From Gammaproteobacteria bacterium (lineage in GTDB: Bacteria; Pseudomonadota; Gammaproteobacteria; SZUA-140): 64,000 nt of DNA. Shown here in pieces: positions 63,428-64,000 of this stretch (the stretch's first letter is position 1; each line of letters begins with the position of its first letter). Location of the stretch: the NCBI GenBank assembly GCA_016716465.1, contig JADJWH010000005.1, forward strand, positions 124,001 through 188,000, given 5' to 3'. The notes beneath the pieces were generated by a model, which was not told where the DNA came from, ran no database searches, and was given only the letters and a program-made list of their open reading frames with translations. A program made the position numbers and the translations under genes.

Positions 63428-64000
63428 TCAGCGCGTCACGGCGCTGCCACCACCGCGCGGGTCACTCGCGGCGCTGACGCGGTTGTCCGCGCGATCCCAC
63501 AGGATCGCCTGCATGTTGCCGTAGGGACGCGTGCGTTCCTCGAGCGTGTGCCCGCGCGCGGTCAGGGCGGCCGCTTCGTCCGCATCGAACGCGCCCGCTT
63601 CGTAGCTCACGACATCCGGCAGATACTGATGGTGATAACGCCGCAGCCCCACCCAGTCCTGCGGCGGGGCGCCGCGCTGAAAGTCGAGCGCGGCCAGCAG
63701 CACCATGGTGATGATGCGGCTGCCTCCCGGCGTGCCGAGGATCGCGATCCGGCGGCCGTCGTCGAGGAAGGTCGGCGTCATGCTGGAGAGCGGCCGCTTG
63801 CCCGGCGCGATGGCGTTGGGCTGCGCGCCGACCAGGCCGTAGGAATTGCCCACCCCCGGTTTGAGGGAGAAGTCGTCCATCTCGTCGTTGAGCAGGATCC
63901 CGGTGCCGGGCGGCATGAAGGCGGCGCCGAAGGGGAGATTGATCGACAGTGTCGCGGCCACGCGGTTGCCGGCGCGATCGAGGATCGAGAAGTGGGTGGT
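63428..64000 (-). CDS. ggt: Gamma-glutamyltransferase, C-terminal (small-subunit) part, cut by the window edge
   Basis: The frame is open from base 64000 and begins TTHFSILDRAGNRVAATLSIN. This is the start of the small subunit, whose first Thr is the autoprocessing nucleophile in this family; the large subunit lies outside the window. Further motifs: LLNDEMDDFSLKPG, KRPLSSMTPTFLDDGRRIAILGTPGGSRI and the Gly-Gly oxyanion residues therein. The end at 63428 (SDPRGGGSAVTR) is typical. It transfers gamma-glutamyl groups from glutathione in the periplasm. Confidence 0.94.
   Translation of the reverse strand, partial: TTHFSILDRAGNRVAATLSINLPFGAAFMPPGTGILLNDEMDDFSLKPGVGNSYGLVGAQPNAIAPGKRPLSSMTPTFLDDGRRIAILGTPGGSRIITMVLLAALDFQRGAPPQDWVGLRRYHHQYLPDVVSYEAGAFDADEAAALTARGHTLEERTRPYGNMQAILWDRADNRVSAASDPRGGGSAVTR

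Overview
The window is GC-rich, gene-dense DNA from the chromosome of a free-living gammaproteobacterium. The evidence is a complete dcw cell-wall/division cluster, Gram-negative envelope genes (lpxC, mlaA, lpoA, dolP, Lpp-like lipoprotein), sspAB, and the order rpmG-rpmB-radC/coaBC-dut-algC-argB-pyrE-ExoIII, which resembles pseudomonads and purple sulfur-type gammaproteobacteria. A form I RuBisCO operon (cbbL-cbbS-cbbQ-cbbO) with a divergent cbbR indicates an autotroph, most likely a chemolithoautotroph of the Chromatiales/Acidiferrobacterales kind. The lineage is an inference; no rRNA is present.

Layout. 1-9.1 kb: envelope and redox genes, namely an L,D-transpeptidase cut by the window edge, an Lpp-like lipoprotein ending in lysine, mlaA, dsbB, fpr, a rubredoxin-reductase-like flavoprotein, an exported pentapeptide-repeat protein, a pirin preceded by a short overlapping ORF, and a TraB-family membrane protein. 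9.2-15.6 kb: Calvin cycle cluster, with cbbLSQO on the minus strand, an AT-rich regulatory region, and cbbR on plus. 15.6-22.8 kb: djlA, sspA-sspB, a minus-strand lpoA-yraN-dolP-glcD-like group, and divergent rsmI. 22.8-23.5 kb: RNase P RNA and the mra promoter with three TGGGN boxes. 23.5-42.5 kb: mraZ-rsmH-ftsL-ftsI-murE-murF-mraY-murD-ftsW-murG-murC-murB-ddl-ftsQ-ftsA-ftsZ-lpxC, nearly all with overlapping or touching start/stop codons. 42.5-49.5 kb: dciA, an M23 peptidase, secA, argJ and a fatty-acid desaturase. 49.5-57.7 kb: rpmG, rpmB, radC, coaBC, dut, a long membrane-anchored algC with a convincing internal start, argB bracketed by two 83-bp inverted-repeat elements, a DUF4124 protein and a TauE-type permease. 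57.7-58.75 kb: a lower-GC islet with an orphan gene and palindromic repeats. 58.75-64 kb: pyrE, a three-gene ParA-type cluster, a gene-poor stretch with strong hairpins, an exonuclease III, and the 3' part of a gamma-glutamyltransferase.

How the genes work together. Most of the window is housekeeping: peptidoglycan precursor synthesis and septation (dcw), its outer-membrane activators and hydrolases (lpoA, M23 factor, L,D-transpeptidase), and outer-membrane lipid homeostasis (mlaA, dolP, lpxC). The cbb cluster supplies CO2 fixation, with CbbQ/CbbO as RuBisCO activase. No carboxysome genes are adjacent.

The best candidate for something undescribed is the minus-strand cluster at 59468-61857: a ParA ATPase fused to a C-terminal glycogen-binding (AMPK/CBM48-type) domain, translationally coupled to a MinD/FlhG-like protein lacking a visible Walker A motif, and to a third conserved-looking gene broken by a one-base frameshift. 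Other points worth checking are the algC dual start, the Lpp-like/L,D-transpeptidase pair, the argB-flanking repeats, the 32-codon ORF before the pirin gene, and a Crc-like exonuclease III with its nuclease residues intact. No CRISPR array, prophage, IS transposase, tRNA or rRNA was seen.
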